Below are positions 27,861 to 39,600 of a stretch of DNA of 64,000 bases, piece after piece. Source of the DNA: Hirudinaria manillensis (Eukaryota > Annelida > Clitellata > Hirudinida > Hirudinidae). The stretch is taken from contig CM067533.1 of the NCBI GenBank assembly GCA_034509925.1, forward strand, positions 6,914,535 to 6,978,534, in the 5' to 3' direction. Below the pieces are notes generated by a model. The model did no database searches and had not been told where the DNA came from. It saw only the letters and a program-made list of their open reading frames with translations. Position 1 is the stretch's first letter; every line of letters begins with the position of its first letter. Position numbers and translations under genes: made by a program.

Positions 27861-28348
27861 AACCAATGCTTAAATAATAATTATATTATAAGGTTTATTA
27901 ATAATCTATAAATTAAATAAATAATAATATAATAAACGTTAAATAATATAATAAAACAATTAACAAACATAATGTTAATTAACATAATAAAATATAAATT
28001 CAACAATACAAAATAATTTATTATCAAATATTTTCCAAAAAGCTGATGACGTTGACAAACAGAGGCCTGCAATTGACGTGGACGCCATCTTGTCTTATTC
28101 TGTTTTTAATGAAGAAATGAACAAATGACATTCACATGACTAATCGTAGCAATGGAGTGGTCACGTGTTTCGTTCATTAAGTCCTTTTGAAGGTTTCCTT
28201 CCATCATTTTTTTTTATTATTTTTATTTTCCATCAGTCCATCGATGCTGAATGCTTTCAGGAGATTGTCTGATATCTTTCAGTTGTTAATGGACGATTTA
28301 AAGTCAATTTATTCCTTTTGTTATGGAAGTTAGTATGATATTTTTGTA

Positions 28349-28500
28349 AATAATAATAATAATAATAATAATTATTATTATTATTATTATAATGATGATA
28401 ATAGTAATAATAATAATAATATTATATTATTATAAATATATAAATATGATATTATTATTATAAATATATAAATGTATTATTATTATTATTATTATTATCA
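28349..28500. repeat. AAT/ATT inverted arrays
   Basis: An AAT run (28350-28371) is directly followed by an ATT run (28372-28391), forming a near-perfect inverted repeat of about 20-base arms; further AAT and ATT runs continue to 28500. Confidence 0.9.
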
Positions 28501-29595
28501 TAAAACCTCAAAGCGTCAGCTATTCAATAGAATAAATATTTTTTTTATTACAAGCTCTGATGTGCAAATACAATAAAATAAATTAAATCGGTGAACAAAA
28601 GTGGAACATCGCTTCTGCGTGCACTGAAAGAGTTCACGACTCCAATTCTTCAAAGGAAAGTTGATGGAAGGAATCCTTAGAGATTGATGAGGTCTGCACG
28701 ACAGAATGCTTTCTTGAATGATCGTTTTTGGAACCAACAACAAAAACAACAACAGCAACATCAACGTAAATATGTAAATTCTTAATTATTTGCACTTAAA
28801 TCTCTCTTTTTATCTCTCGCTGATTCATCAAATAAAGTTAATTGCATAATTTCCATGACTTCCAAGATGTTTGTTTTATTATTTTTTAACTAGCACTTAA
28901 TCATACGATAGCTACTCGACCATTAATATTTTTATCTTGTTTATCTCTACATTATTCGTTAATTACTTTGTTATCAGTCTATTTTCACGAAAGCAGATAG
29001 GAAATTCAAGTACTGTCCTAATTTGTTTGTTTGTCTCAGTGACCATAGGACAGAAGCAATGGACAGCCTTGTTGATAATTTGAAATTAGGCTTTCTAAGT
29101 TGAAGTTACAAATGAAATGATTTTTAAGACAAAATCACAAAAATGTGGAAATTTAAAATTTTGAAACAAAATTTAAAGAAATGACACCCCATCGGAAAGA
29201 TTGACGATTCTTCTGTAGTTTTGCCATCTTTCGAATATATTATAAAACTTAGAGTAATTTAAATCTCTAGTTTTATGGAAAATTGATTAAAAAAAAATGG
29301 AACTTAAAATCTGTTCCATTTTTCATTTTTCCAATTCATTATTTGGAAAATTCTCGACCTTTTTATTCTCAATAGAGGGCTCTGGCAGCTGCTTCCGAAT
29401 CCAAGATTTAAACACTCAAAAAGATGCAAAATGTTTATTAATTTTATTTTTCCGTTTTTTTTTCATCGTTCGATAAAATCAATGACAAAATATTTCACTT
29501 CAAGTAAACTAAACGTGGTAAAGGAAGTGTTAAATCTACAAATTTTACTAAAATATTCTCCAGTTCAATGATAAAAGTTATTAAATGTATAGCGT
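28501..29595. other. AT-rich intergenic DNA, nothing recognised
   Basis: No coding or RNA signature seen. A minus-strand AATAAA at about 29433-29438 is one possible poly(A) signal for the PID gene. Confidence 0.45.
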
Positions 29596-29599
29596 CGTA

Positions 29600-29660
29600 A
29601 ACGTGTGCATCAGGTGAGCTCCCACCATTTATGTAGCGCTGTCTCATTTTCTGGCAGCAA
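29600..29660 (-). mobile_element. Possible SINE tail remnant
   Basis: Minus-strand GCGCTACATAAATG (29639-29626) repeats the tail word of the SINE at 8345-8480, within a short stretch of non-AT-rich sequence. No B-box was found beside it. Confidence 0.3.
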
Positions 29661-29863
29661 AAAATGGATTGCGACTCTAAATTTTCATCAACTTGAAATC
29701 ATTTTGTAATCAATTTAAACGCAACCCGGTAGATGGCAATGCAATGTGCAATTGCACAGTAAATAAATGACACTGTCAATGTTATTATCTCTGAAGCCGT
29801 AAATTAAATAATTATAAAAATAAAACTTTGATATTGTTTCAAAGGAAGATATTCATCGTGAAA

Positions 29864-31318
29864 TCACTTCCTACACTCCAGAGTAATGTCTTGCATCATT
29901 CTCTTCAACTGTTCTTCAGTGCTCGCCTTCAAAATGAACGTATCTCTAGGATTCTTGTTCACCTGTTTGTTCACCTGAGAGTACAAAATTGAAACTTCCG
30001 GAGTCTCAGTTGGATCCGAAGATTTGCTTTCTTCTTTGGCTTTCTTCTTCCTCAGTTTGTCCTTTTCTGGTATGAGCCCTGTTCTGTCATTTCCAAACGG
30101 GAAGACTTTTATACCGCCTATCTTCCTCGGTTGTACCATAGCGATGGGTCTATTTGGCTTGTCGACTCCAGGAAGCGCTCCACCAGAGGGATTATTAGAA
30201 ACGAAATTCTGAGGAAGATCAATTACATTCGGTCGTCCAAGATTTTGGTCGTAATTCTTTACCGATTTGCTTCTCTGAACTTGATTCTTAGTAATCGGTG
30301 GCTGTTGAATGAATCTGAAATCCACATTCTCTTGAAAGCCGGACACGTTCAATTGATCAAAGCTGGAAGATCTGGCGTGGCCCGAACCCGACGAGGGACG
30401 CTGGGCAGGCTTCAGGAAATCTTCCTGGTTCAACTGGTATATTCGACTCTGTCTTTCCTGCGCTCGAGAAACTGCATACAATCTGTTTGACTGATTTTTG
30501 TTTACTCCCACGTTGTTCGGCGCGACGAAGAAGTTGTTGTCGTTCATCAGATTGAGATTCGGCGTCTTGACGACTTGATTAACAACACTTCCTCTGCCTC
30601 CTCCCAGCTGTTTCAAGATGTGCATCACTTGGGGCAGATCGGCTTCGTTGCCTTGGTTGTCAGGCGGTATGAAGTTCTCGATAAGCGCTTGACTGCTTCT
30701 TGGATCAGCAGGGTATTGATCGTAGTCGAAGACCTGAGCATTCTTCTTCTCTTCGTTCAATTGGACTGATCTGGCCATCTCAATGCTGTAACTCAGACCC
30801 AGTGCTTGATCCTTGCTATTGCAGACGAAGGCATGGATCTCTAGAATCTTTGGACCCAAATCTCTCCTGAGTATGCAAACCACTAGAGGATGGTGCTTGG
30901 TTTTCAGAAGATATTTGAAATCTTTCGTCATCGCCGTGGATATACTCGAGCCCATGCCCACATCGGCGAGACTTTCAAAAGCAAACTTGTAATACTTTTT
31001 ACCGTTAACCTTCGCTTTGCTGCCAGTAAAGATGACGGCCTTACAAATGACGACGTTGGGCAAAGAATAAAAGGATTCATCGTTTGTCATGTTGACCACC
31101 GATAGACCTCTATTACTGAGGACAATTTTGGCATTCGATAGCTTTTTGGAGCCCTTCTTTGTCTTGAACTTGGTGTACATGTCGAACAATGCCGTTTGGA
31201 GAGCCCCTTCTCCGGTAGAAAAGTTTGACATGGGCAGTCTGCCGAGGTATTGGACATTGAAGACATTCTGCTGGCTGTCCACACTCGGCCCTATAACGCT
31301 TCCACCAAATCGCGACAT
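29864..31318 (-). CDS. PTB/PID-domain adaptor protein
   Basis: 484-residue protein from one coding exon. Residues about 18-190 form a phosphotyrosine-interaction (PTB/PID) domain. It opens with FNVQYLG (20-26), has a serine-rich insertion before the later strands, and ends in the typical EIHAFVCNSKDQALGLSYSIE-like segment that forms the C-terminal helix. The rest is low-complexity and polar (Asn, Gln, Pro, Ser), with basic-Ser motifs such as RSSSFD and QRSKSV that could be phosphorylation or 14-3-3 sites, a KKKAKEE basic patch and a closing EEQLKRMMQDITLECRK helix. PTB domains bind NPxY-type tails or phosphoinositides, so a cytoplasmic scaffold role is inferred. The exact family is not recognised. 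The ATG is preceded by AAAAG and an acceptor-like attcag at 31330-31328. Confidence 0.9.
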   Translation of the reverse strand: MSRFGGSVIGPSVDSQQNVFNVQYLGRLPMSNFSTGEGALQTALFDMYTKFKTKKGSKKLSNAKIVLSNRGLSVVNMTNDESFYSLPNVVICKAVIFTGSKAKVNGKKYYKFAFESLADVGMGSSISTAMTKDFKYLLKTKHHPLVVCILRRDLGPKILEIHAFVCNSKDQALGLSYSIEMARSVQLNEEKKNAQVFDYDQYPADPRSSQALIENFIPPDNQGNEADLPQVMHILKQLGGGRGSVVNQVVKTPNLNLMNDNNFFVAPNNVGVNKNQSNRLYAVSRAQERQSRIYQLNQEDFLKPAQRPSSGSGHARSSSFDQLNVSGFQENVDFRFIQQPPITKNQVQRSKSVKNYDQNLGRPNVIDLPQNFVSNNPSGGALPGVDKPNRPIAMVQPRKIGGIKVFPFGNDRTGLIPEKDKLRKKKAKEESKSSDPTETPEVSILYSQVNKQVNKNPRDTFILKASTEEQLKRMMQDITLECRK

Positions 31319-31719
31319 CTTTTGATTCTGAATTCAAGACAATGAATGTAATTAATGAAATAAAATGTCAATATTTAACATCTAGTGCCTAACAACGATG
31401 CACATTAATCAGTGTAAAATACGAACATTTGATGTCAACCTAGAGAAGTATTCACAATTTTACCTCAACTAACAGTTTACCAAAGACTTTATTAGGCTAC
31501 CTTAGTCAAAAATGGAATTACTGATGAACGGTAAAGTTAAGCTTTATTTGTACATCCTCTATAGTGAGCTCAACATTTGTAAGAGCATTTATAGGCCAGA
31601 ACTAAAAATATTTAAATATTTTTCACCATTTTATAGCGTATTTTTGCTTCATTAATTAATATTTAACGACGACTATGACACGAATTATTTCACGAAAAGA
31701 AAAATTAAGTGAAACTTAC

Positions 31720-31860
31720 TTTGAAAAGCAGAAGAAAATATCTTTGCACTCGCAGTGAACAACAGAAACGAATCAACTTGAGTCAACGTTGAAAGAGAAA
31801 TATGAACTGCTAAGGCTTTGAATTCTAAGAACACTTGCTGTCACCAAAACAGCCAACTCG
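31720..31860 (-). other. Candidate 5'UTR exon of the PID-domain gene
   Basis: A strong minus-strand donor (caaa|GTAAGT, exon edge 31720) pairs with the acceptor just before the start codon (exon edge about 31327), defining a 392-base intron wholly in the 5'UTR. The upstream limit of this exon is not visible; the value given is approximate. Confidence 0.4.
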
Positions 31861-32455
31861 AGCCCTTACAATGGCTGAAAATCACAGGTACGAACGATAT
31901 GAATTGGTTTTTACATAATTAGCCTGCCTTGTATAACTTGTTTGCTCTGACTTAATTCTAAGCTCAGGCTATGACCAGCAAATTACTTTCTAAAAATTTT
32001 CCGTAAAAATTAATTTGCTTGAAATCATCTAAATAATGGAGTGTTTGTTTATTTTATAACTTAGTGGAAAAGCAAACCAATGAACTGGAAAGGATTGTGA
32101 CGTTTAAATGACGCTCGATTTCATTGCACGCATGAATGCCTTCTACATCTTCCGGCGACTCCATCTTTTCTTTCCAGGCAGCTCTTGAAATGTATTTCCA
32201 TTCTCGATGATATCAGAAGCTTCGCAAGTAGAATTCTGCGATTCTGATATTCACTTAAAAAGAATTCTTTTGTCAAGAGTCGCGTTCGAGAGACAATTGA
32301 AATACGTAGAACTGTGTCACCGGCTTTCACGAGAAAGAGTGACTTGATCCTGATGTATCACTGAATTACTCCGAAACGTCAGCCAAGTTATTGTAAGTTC
32401 GAAAAAATTATTGCCATTTGTACCGATAATATTATCAAAGAATCAATGCAAACGT
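31861..32455. other. Spacer between two same-strand genes
   Basis: Contains the presumed promoter of the PID gene and the end of the receptor gene's 3' region. A 69-codon minus frame (32121-32330) is unrecognised. Confidence 0.4.
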
Positions 32456-32459
32456 GGAG

Positions 32460-32465
32460 TTTATT
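32460..32465 (-). terminator. Candidate poly(A) signal of the lectin/CUB receptor gene
   Basis: Minus-strand AATAAA about 350 bases after the stop at 32813. A GA dinucleotide run lies between (32622-32638). Confidence 0.4.
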
Positions 32466-32812
32466 ACACTTTACTGGGGCAAGGTCAGTAAATCAGACGC
32501 CGGCTTGAGTCATATGAATTCGAGTTTCGCTGGATTTTCGAGCAAATCGTACAAAATACCGAGAAATACAGACAGTCGTACGAGACAAGAATATATCGAG
32601 AAGTTCAGCAGCAAATGATATGAGAGAGAGAGAGAGAGCGAGTTCTGGAGACTGGAAACTCATCGGTCACTGTTCAATTCATCAGAAATTCCTTCTCGGC
32701 ATCTAATCACCTGAATTCATTTTAACTAAAACACGAAGTTCACCACAAAACAAAAAACCTCGCTCCAAAACTATTTGTCTACGCACGGCCAAATCTCCGA
32801 GAAGTTAGTCAG

Positions 32813-33635
32813 TCAAGTGTAGTGATTCTCCAACTTTTTCGAAGAAACCACAGCTTTGCTCTGCTCGGACGAACAGCATTCACTGGAACGACAAAAATCC
32901 TTCGGACTGGCAGGGCACCAATCCTCGCCTGCGGCCTGCTGAGAGGCGCAGAGTTCCGAGTTGAGAGTCACTTTCTGAACGTGGTCTTGCAGGAGGGATG
33001 GGTGATCGAGGTGTGGTTTTGGTGGCAAGGAGAGGCAAGTCTCTTCGATTGCTTGGGGTGCCTCTGAAAGTTTTACGAACGAGTAATTAGCCTGGTGCTG
33101 TTTTGAACAAGACGGGTATGAGCAGACCTCGCTCGGATCCTGCCTTTGAGGCTTAAACGATGATACGTTCTGCTTCAGCATCAAGTTGGTTTGACCCTTA
33201 TTTTGTGACATGGGAGAGGCGTTTATCAGCCTAGAGCCGTTATAAGAACTGGGAGAATAGGCGGAAAAGTTCATAGCCATGTTATCGGGACTCGCGTCTT
33301 CCGAGCCCATGATTGCCAGGTAGGGATGCTTCGCCTCTCCGTCGTTTCCTGCAATCTCCCAGACGTGGGTGTATCCGTATTCTCCGTTCTCCAGTCTGTG
33401 ATGGACCTTGCAGGGCGGCTGGAAGCTTCCTCCGCTGTGAAACTGATCCGGGGTCTGTTGAGCAAACCGAGATTGGCCGAGATAGAAACCGTGATGGTGA
33501 TGATGATGATAGTGAGGATCATAGGTGGACACGTCGTATTCGGTTGTTTCAGTCGGTGGACCAGAGACCCTCATGTTTTCCTGAATCATTTGCAGACCGC
33601 ATTCTTTGTGACTTCTGTTATTCCTACCTGATCGT
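32813..33635 (-). CDS. Receptor gene: cytoplasmic tail exon
   Basis: Last exon, about 275 residues, stop at 32813-32815. It starts with a basic juxtamembrane stretch ([10 protein letters not shown]), has a six-His run (codons about 33510-33495) grown from a GTG/ATG triplet tract, a segment [20 protein letters not shown] and several Tyr residues ([22 protein letters not shown]) that could be phosphorylated, then a Ser/Cys-rich end. No enzymatic domain is visible. Confidence 0.82.
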
Positions 33636-36600
33636 CTGAAAATTGGAAACGAATGATTGTGACGCCGTGTGACCTTATAAGGTATTATTGAATGTTTTAA
33701 TCATGTATTCAATTTTATTTAAAAGTCATTAATTTGCGGAAATTCCGTTGTCGTCTGCTTTCCTCTGCCGTCAAAACGTAAAGCAAAAGACAAAATGTAT
33801 CGTGAATAATTGAAAATTGTTCCATAATTTCTTCACATTGACAGGTAATTCTTGATTTTTTTCTGACATTACAAAACAAAACAAAAGGATGATTATCGAT
33901 TTATGGAAATGAAGCATTTGTGCAGTTGAACAATTGCTGTCTTGTAAGCTCAACTCGAAAACACTCACCTTTTGCACCAAAGAACGGCACCGAGCAGCGA
34001 GAATCCACAAACTGCTCCAATGAATACTCCGGTCACAACAGCTGTCAGCAGACCTTGAAACAAACACGAACTACTTACTAAATTACTACCTGATTAATTA
34101 AAGACTAACTTATCTATTATCTGATTAAATGATACCTAACCAATTTATTAACTGATTTATTAACCGTTTATTTAATACAGAAAGTTAATGAAGCATGGCG
34201 CAATGCAGTTTCTTGCATAATTTACATCAATGTCCGCTAATGCATCTCCAGGACTTTATGACGGTCCAACAATAAAAAAAAGTCCAATTTATGATCATCC
34301 GGATGCTCAAAAAATAATTCTATGTTTTGAATGATTTAAAGGTGCTTTTTATTTTTCTATTTGCCATTTAATGTTATAAATATTGGAATATTTGATGTTG
34401 CGTAATTATTACTTAATAATATATAATATTTAAATTGTTATGATGTTGTTGTTGCCGCTGTTGTTGCTATCGAGACAAAACATCTCAAACAAACCGTATG
34501 TCGGAAAGGAGGGACCCTGGAACAAGCCTTCTTCTTGAGACGATTCTGAGAAATTAATCGATTAATCAATTAATATATTCAGTCACCCATAATTAATACT
34601 ACTTGTTATATTACTTGTTAAAGGATTCAATTATTTCATGTTTTATTCGAGATTTACATTCCTAATTTAAGTAAAAATTCAAAAAAAAAAACAACAGATT
34701 AATAAGGTAAATATTCAAATTTAAAGTAAAAAAATTGCATTTTTTATTTTTTAATAGAGAAACAAAATTCATACTTTCTTCGCATTCACTGGCTGCCTCT
34801 CTTCCAATCCATGAGGTTCCTTTGCAGACCAAATGCCAGGTGAGAGCAGTGGAATTGCAGGTGATGATAGCCTGATGCCTGTCCCTTTTAATCCAGGCGT
34901 TCTTCGGAGGAGCCAAGTCCGGACATCCTGAGACTAATTGTTGGGTATTTGTTTTTTTTTTGAGTACTTAATACGCTGGTCTAAGATTAAGCGTCTGTCG
35001 CTAGGCGTTCGATAAAAGTTAACGATCTTATTCAAGTTCACATCTGTTTTCAAGTAATTGCTATCATAATATGAATTATATTTTATCATTTTAGCAGCTG
35101 CAACAGCAACATAATGCAAATGGAAATTCAAAAATGCAACGCAAACCTCCGAATTTGATGAGAAAATTGATGCTCCTGTCGTTGACTATCTGGTCAGAGA
35201 TTTGAATGAGGATTGAATTATTGACTGACGAATGGACGTGAGATTCTCTGGCCGATCCCTGGCAAACCGTCAGTTCTTTGCTCCTCTTCTGTTCAGTTAC
35301 CACGGCATAGACGTGACAGTAATCGAGCATTTTGTCGAGAATACTGGCTTTTTCTCCGGTGTTCAGCTGTTTGGATTCCAGATCAGAGTCATGGACCGCT
35401 TCGGTCCTATACTGCGGCGAGAATTCCATGACGAACAACTCGATCCTTTGACCCGGAGGAGCCGTGATGGAAACGGGGCAGTTGATCCACCCCTGAGACC
35501 TCATCCAGTAACTGGAAAGGAAGGAGAAGCCGATCGAAGGAGCTGCTATTCTGCTGGGATTCTCCTGGTCGCAATCGCCGAAGCTGTTTGCTTGGGTGAC
35601 TGAAAGTGTTTTGGAATGAATAGTTTGGTCGTTGGTAGCAAATATAATAATCGTGTTGCTAATTGAATAATAATAATACTGATATTGATAATAATTATTA
35701 TAAATATAATAATATCAATAACAGTAATCGATTATAATTATATTATTATTGTTATAGTCAATATCGTAGTATTGCTTTTACAATACATTGAAAATTACTT
35801 TAAACGAAATTGTTTTATTATATTCAATATAATTCAAATAACAATGAAATAATAACAAACAGAATTACGATCTATATTAAATAAAATACATCCTTATCGC
35901 CGAAATAGGTAATTACAGATAATACGAATGCTTTATTTGGCAAATCCATTTAATACGATTTGAGAATTATCGCCCGAAACAAATTCTAAATTCTACTTAA
36001 TGTTTTCCTTAAATAAACAAACAAATACATAAAAAAAAATGAGAGGATTACATAGGAATGGTGGAATGGCATCAGGAGGAGTTTGTAATTTTAAAAGGAT
36101 TAAATACTAACAATGTTCAGAACTAAATTAGACTCAGGTGTCGAGATATTTCAGATCTTTTTTTTTTTTTGGCAAAAGAAGATTATTTCATTTTTAAGGT
36201 ATTAAGTTAAAATTTTCACATTTTAAATAATTTGCATTAAAATTTAAAAATTTATTAAACGAAACAAATGAAGTAGCCGTCTGGAAAGAATTACCGAGAA
36301 AAATGAATAATGTGCATTTATTCTAATTTTGATATCTTGTAATTATTATATAATAATAATAATATATTACCTAAATAGTTTTTAAATAATTTTTAACGTT
36401 GAAATGGCCACATAAACCATTAAATGCCAATGTCGTTAACGCCAACGTCGTCGTCGTCAATACAAGCATCCTCAATTAATTAACTTAATTAATTAATAAT
36501 ATTTTTTATAAATCATACATTTTACTGTAAATTAAACTTCATTTATAACTACATTGCTCTGCATAACAGCGATGTTAACAAATGAAAAGCAAATCTTACC

Positions 36601-39600
36601 ATGGAGGCATTTATAACTGGCCTGTAGGTAGGCCATCATGTCGTCGGGGCAGTTCAGGGACTGATGGAGGCTGGCGTCAGGGATGGCCACGGTGCACGAG
36701 GGCTGACCAGAACATCTGGCGTCCATCTTTCTCAATACGTCGCTATGGCAACCTGACAGTTATTTTATCACGTTCTGAGTCGGCGATGATGATGGCGACA
36801 ACCATGAAAGATGACGATGACGAGCATGGTTATGATAACGATACTGCCGGATTGGAAAACTGTGGAAGCAGTACCAGTTTAGGAAACGGAATGTTATAAT
36901 ATGGCTGCTGAGCGGAAGTAAAAGCATGCATTAAAAATTAAAAAATAGAAAATAAAAAAAAATTATAAAAAGGAGTGAAGAGTGAGAAAAAGACGGGAAG
37001 CCATGCCAAGTCATCGTGGACAGAAACATTAACGAGGAAATATTCGAATGACGCCTTCAGATTTGCAGGCGGGTTCTTTTTATGTCAACGTCACCGGCGT
37101 TGAATCGCCACCGACACGATCATCATCATCATCATCATCGTCGTCGTCGTCATCATCATCATCATCATCGTCGTCATCGTCGTCATCATCATCATCATCG
37201 TCGTCGTCGACGTCGTAGTGTCGTCTACGTACCAATAGAAACATCGGACTTGAGACACCTGCCCATCTTCATCCTACCATACAAGGCCTTCACCATCAGC
37301 ACCACGGATCCTTCCGGACACGTGGCTTGGAAAGTCTCGAAGCTACAGTACTCGGCCAATGTCGACTCCTCCCCTGGAAACATTAATTAAAAAAAAGATA
37401 ATGATGGTGGTGATGATAGTCGTGATATGAATAACACCTAATAATTATTAACGTTTAAAATATTAAAATTATAAATTATTATTTGATTATTTTATATTTA
37501 TATTTTAGTTTGGACATACTGGCCATAAAATGTGATCTCTAGAATATAGCATGCATTAATATATGAAACAAGTTGGTGTAACGTTTATCATATTCATTGT
37601 CGTCACCGTAATCGTCATCATCATCATCACTATCATTGAAGAAAATAATTACGTAATAATAATAAGAAAATGAATAAAATCGTGACCACGAAATGAAGTT
37701 TTCCAACTCAAATATTTTAAGGGACGCGTTTTCTAAACGGATTCTCCATCAATTCCTGCAGTCGACTTTCCTGACATTTTGATCCTGATGATGATAACGG
37801 CCACGATGGTGGTGATAATGATCACGACATCGACGACGACGATGACGACGACGACGACGATGATGATGATGATGATTCATCTCACATTAGAATCGCACTC
37901 CTAAGTCACATTACCAAGTCATCTCTACAGACGCAAGCCGCTCAATTTCCTGCCCAACGATGTCATCACGTGACCACAAAAAAAAAGACTGGAGAGGGCT
38001 GGGAATAACAGAAGGAGCGAATGATGGATGAAAAAAAGAGGTATACCGATGGCATAAATCCTACTCGGCCATTCGGAGACAGGTATGAGACCGTGGCTTT
38101 GATGGATGATCTGTGCCTGCGGAGAGTTTTGGCCGGTGGAGATTTACGTCCGGTGGATAAGTTGAAAAATGCCGACAACGTCTCTCGGTTGATTAACATT
38201 TCAATTAGGAAATTAGTCGGACCCTTTCCACTAAGAACTCGCTCGGAATGCATCATTGTCGAGCATAGGAGCATTAGGAGCACCTTCTTTCTTTCATCCA
38301 TTCGTTCGTTCGTTCGCTCATTTGATTAGATGGTTTTTATTTTATTAATTACTAAAAATCAGACCATCCATTATTAAATTAGTTTGTTAGCTCGTTGTCC
38401 ATTCATTCATTCCTTCATTCGTTTATTCGATCATTCATGCATTCGTTTATACATTCATTCCTTCATTCATTCCTTCATTCAGCAATTCATTAATTCATTC
38501 GGTCATTCGCTCGGGTTTTCAATCTCTTGAAATGAATTATTTTAAATCCTAAAACCTTCTCTCCTTCTTAACTGGGACAATCAATTACCTACTCAGACCA
38601 ATGAATAGCTCAGCATCCATCTACCCATTCACTTCATTCCATCCATCCATTCGCCCGTCCATTCATCCGTCCCTCCATTCATCCGTCCGTCCATCTACCA
38701 ACTGGTTCAAGCGCATGCCACTTTTATAAGCAGACAAAAGAGTATCCACCGAAGGTTCGTAAGAGGCCGTCCATCCCTCTGTCCACCCATCCATCCATCC
38801 GTCCGTCGGTCCGTCCGTCCGTCTATCCATCCATCCATCCATCCATCCATCCATTCATCCGTCCGTCCGTCCGTCCATAGGTCCGTCCGCGCAGCCACAA
38901 GGCACACTTCCACATTGACAAAAGAGCGTCCACCTAAAGTTGCTTACGTGGCAATTCCAGAAAGCAGTCGTAAATCGAATGAAAAGTGAACTTCTTGCTG
39001 CTCGTTCGAGCGGAACGGAATTTTTCTGGCGCCGAGCGAAGACACAAGAATCACTTTCACGGATGGTTTCCTCGTGCAACTTTATTGCAATCATACATTT
39101 TCTTTTGTCGACTTCAATTTACTAATGAATGTAAATATGCAATTCTCATTGACGACATATTTTTTATATATTATATTATATTATGTTATGTTATGTTATA
39201 TTATATTATATTATATTATATTATATTATATTATATTATATTATATTATATTATATTATATTATATTATATTATATTATATTATATTATATTATATTATA
39301 TTATATTATATTATATTATATTATATTATATTATATTATATTATATTATATTATATTATATATATATTTATATTATATTATATTATATTATATTATATTA
39401 TATTATATTATATTATATTATATTATATTATATTATATTATATTATATTATATTATATTATATTATATTATATTATATTATAAGTCGTTTGCACTTTAGT
39501 GTCAATGTTTGGGGAGGAAAAATCGATGAGAGACACCGCCAAAGTAAAAAAAAAGGAAGAAGATATAGTCCTAAGGTTTTTTTTTAAATTATTTGTCGCT

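Noticed and set aside
30024-31325. Several 60-119-codon plus frames
   Set aside because: Antisense shadows of the PID-domain gene.
38021-38329. 102-codon plus frame within the receptor gene
   Set aside because: Composition is mixed but there is no domain, start context or splice support, and it lies in an intron of the opposite strand; chance frame more likely.
39074-39587. Plus-strand frames over the AATAT array that look like membrane proteins
   Set aside because: Period-5 repeat artefact within an intron of the minus-strand receptor gene.
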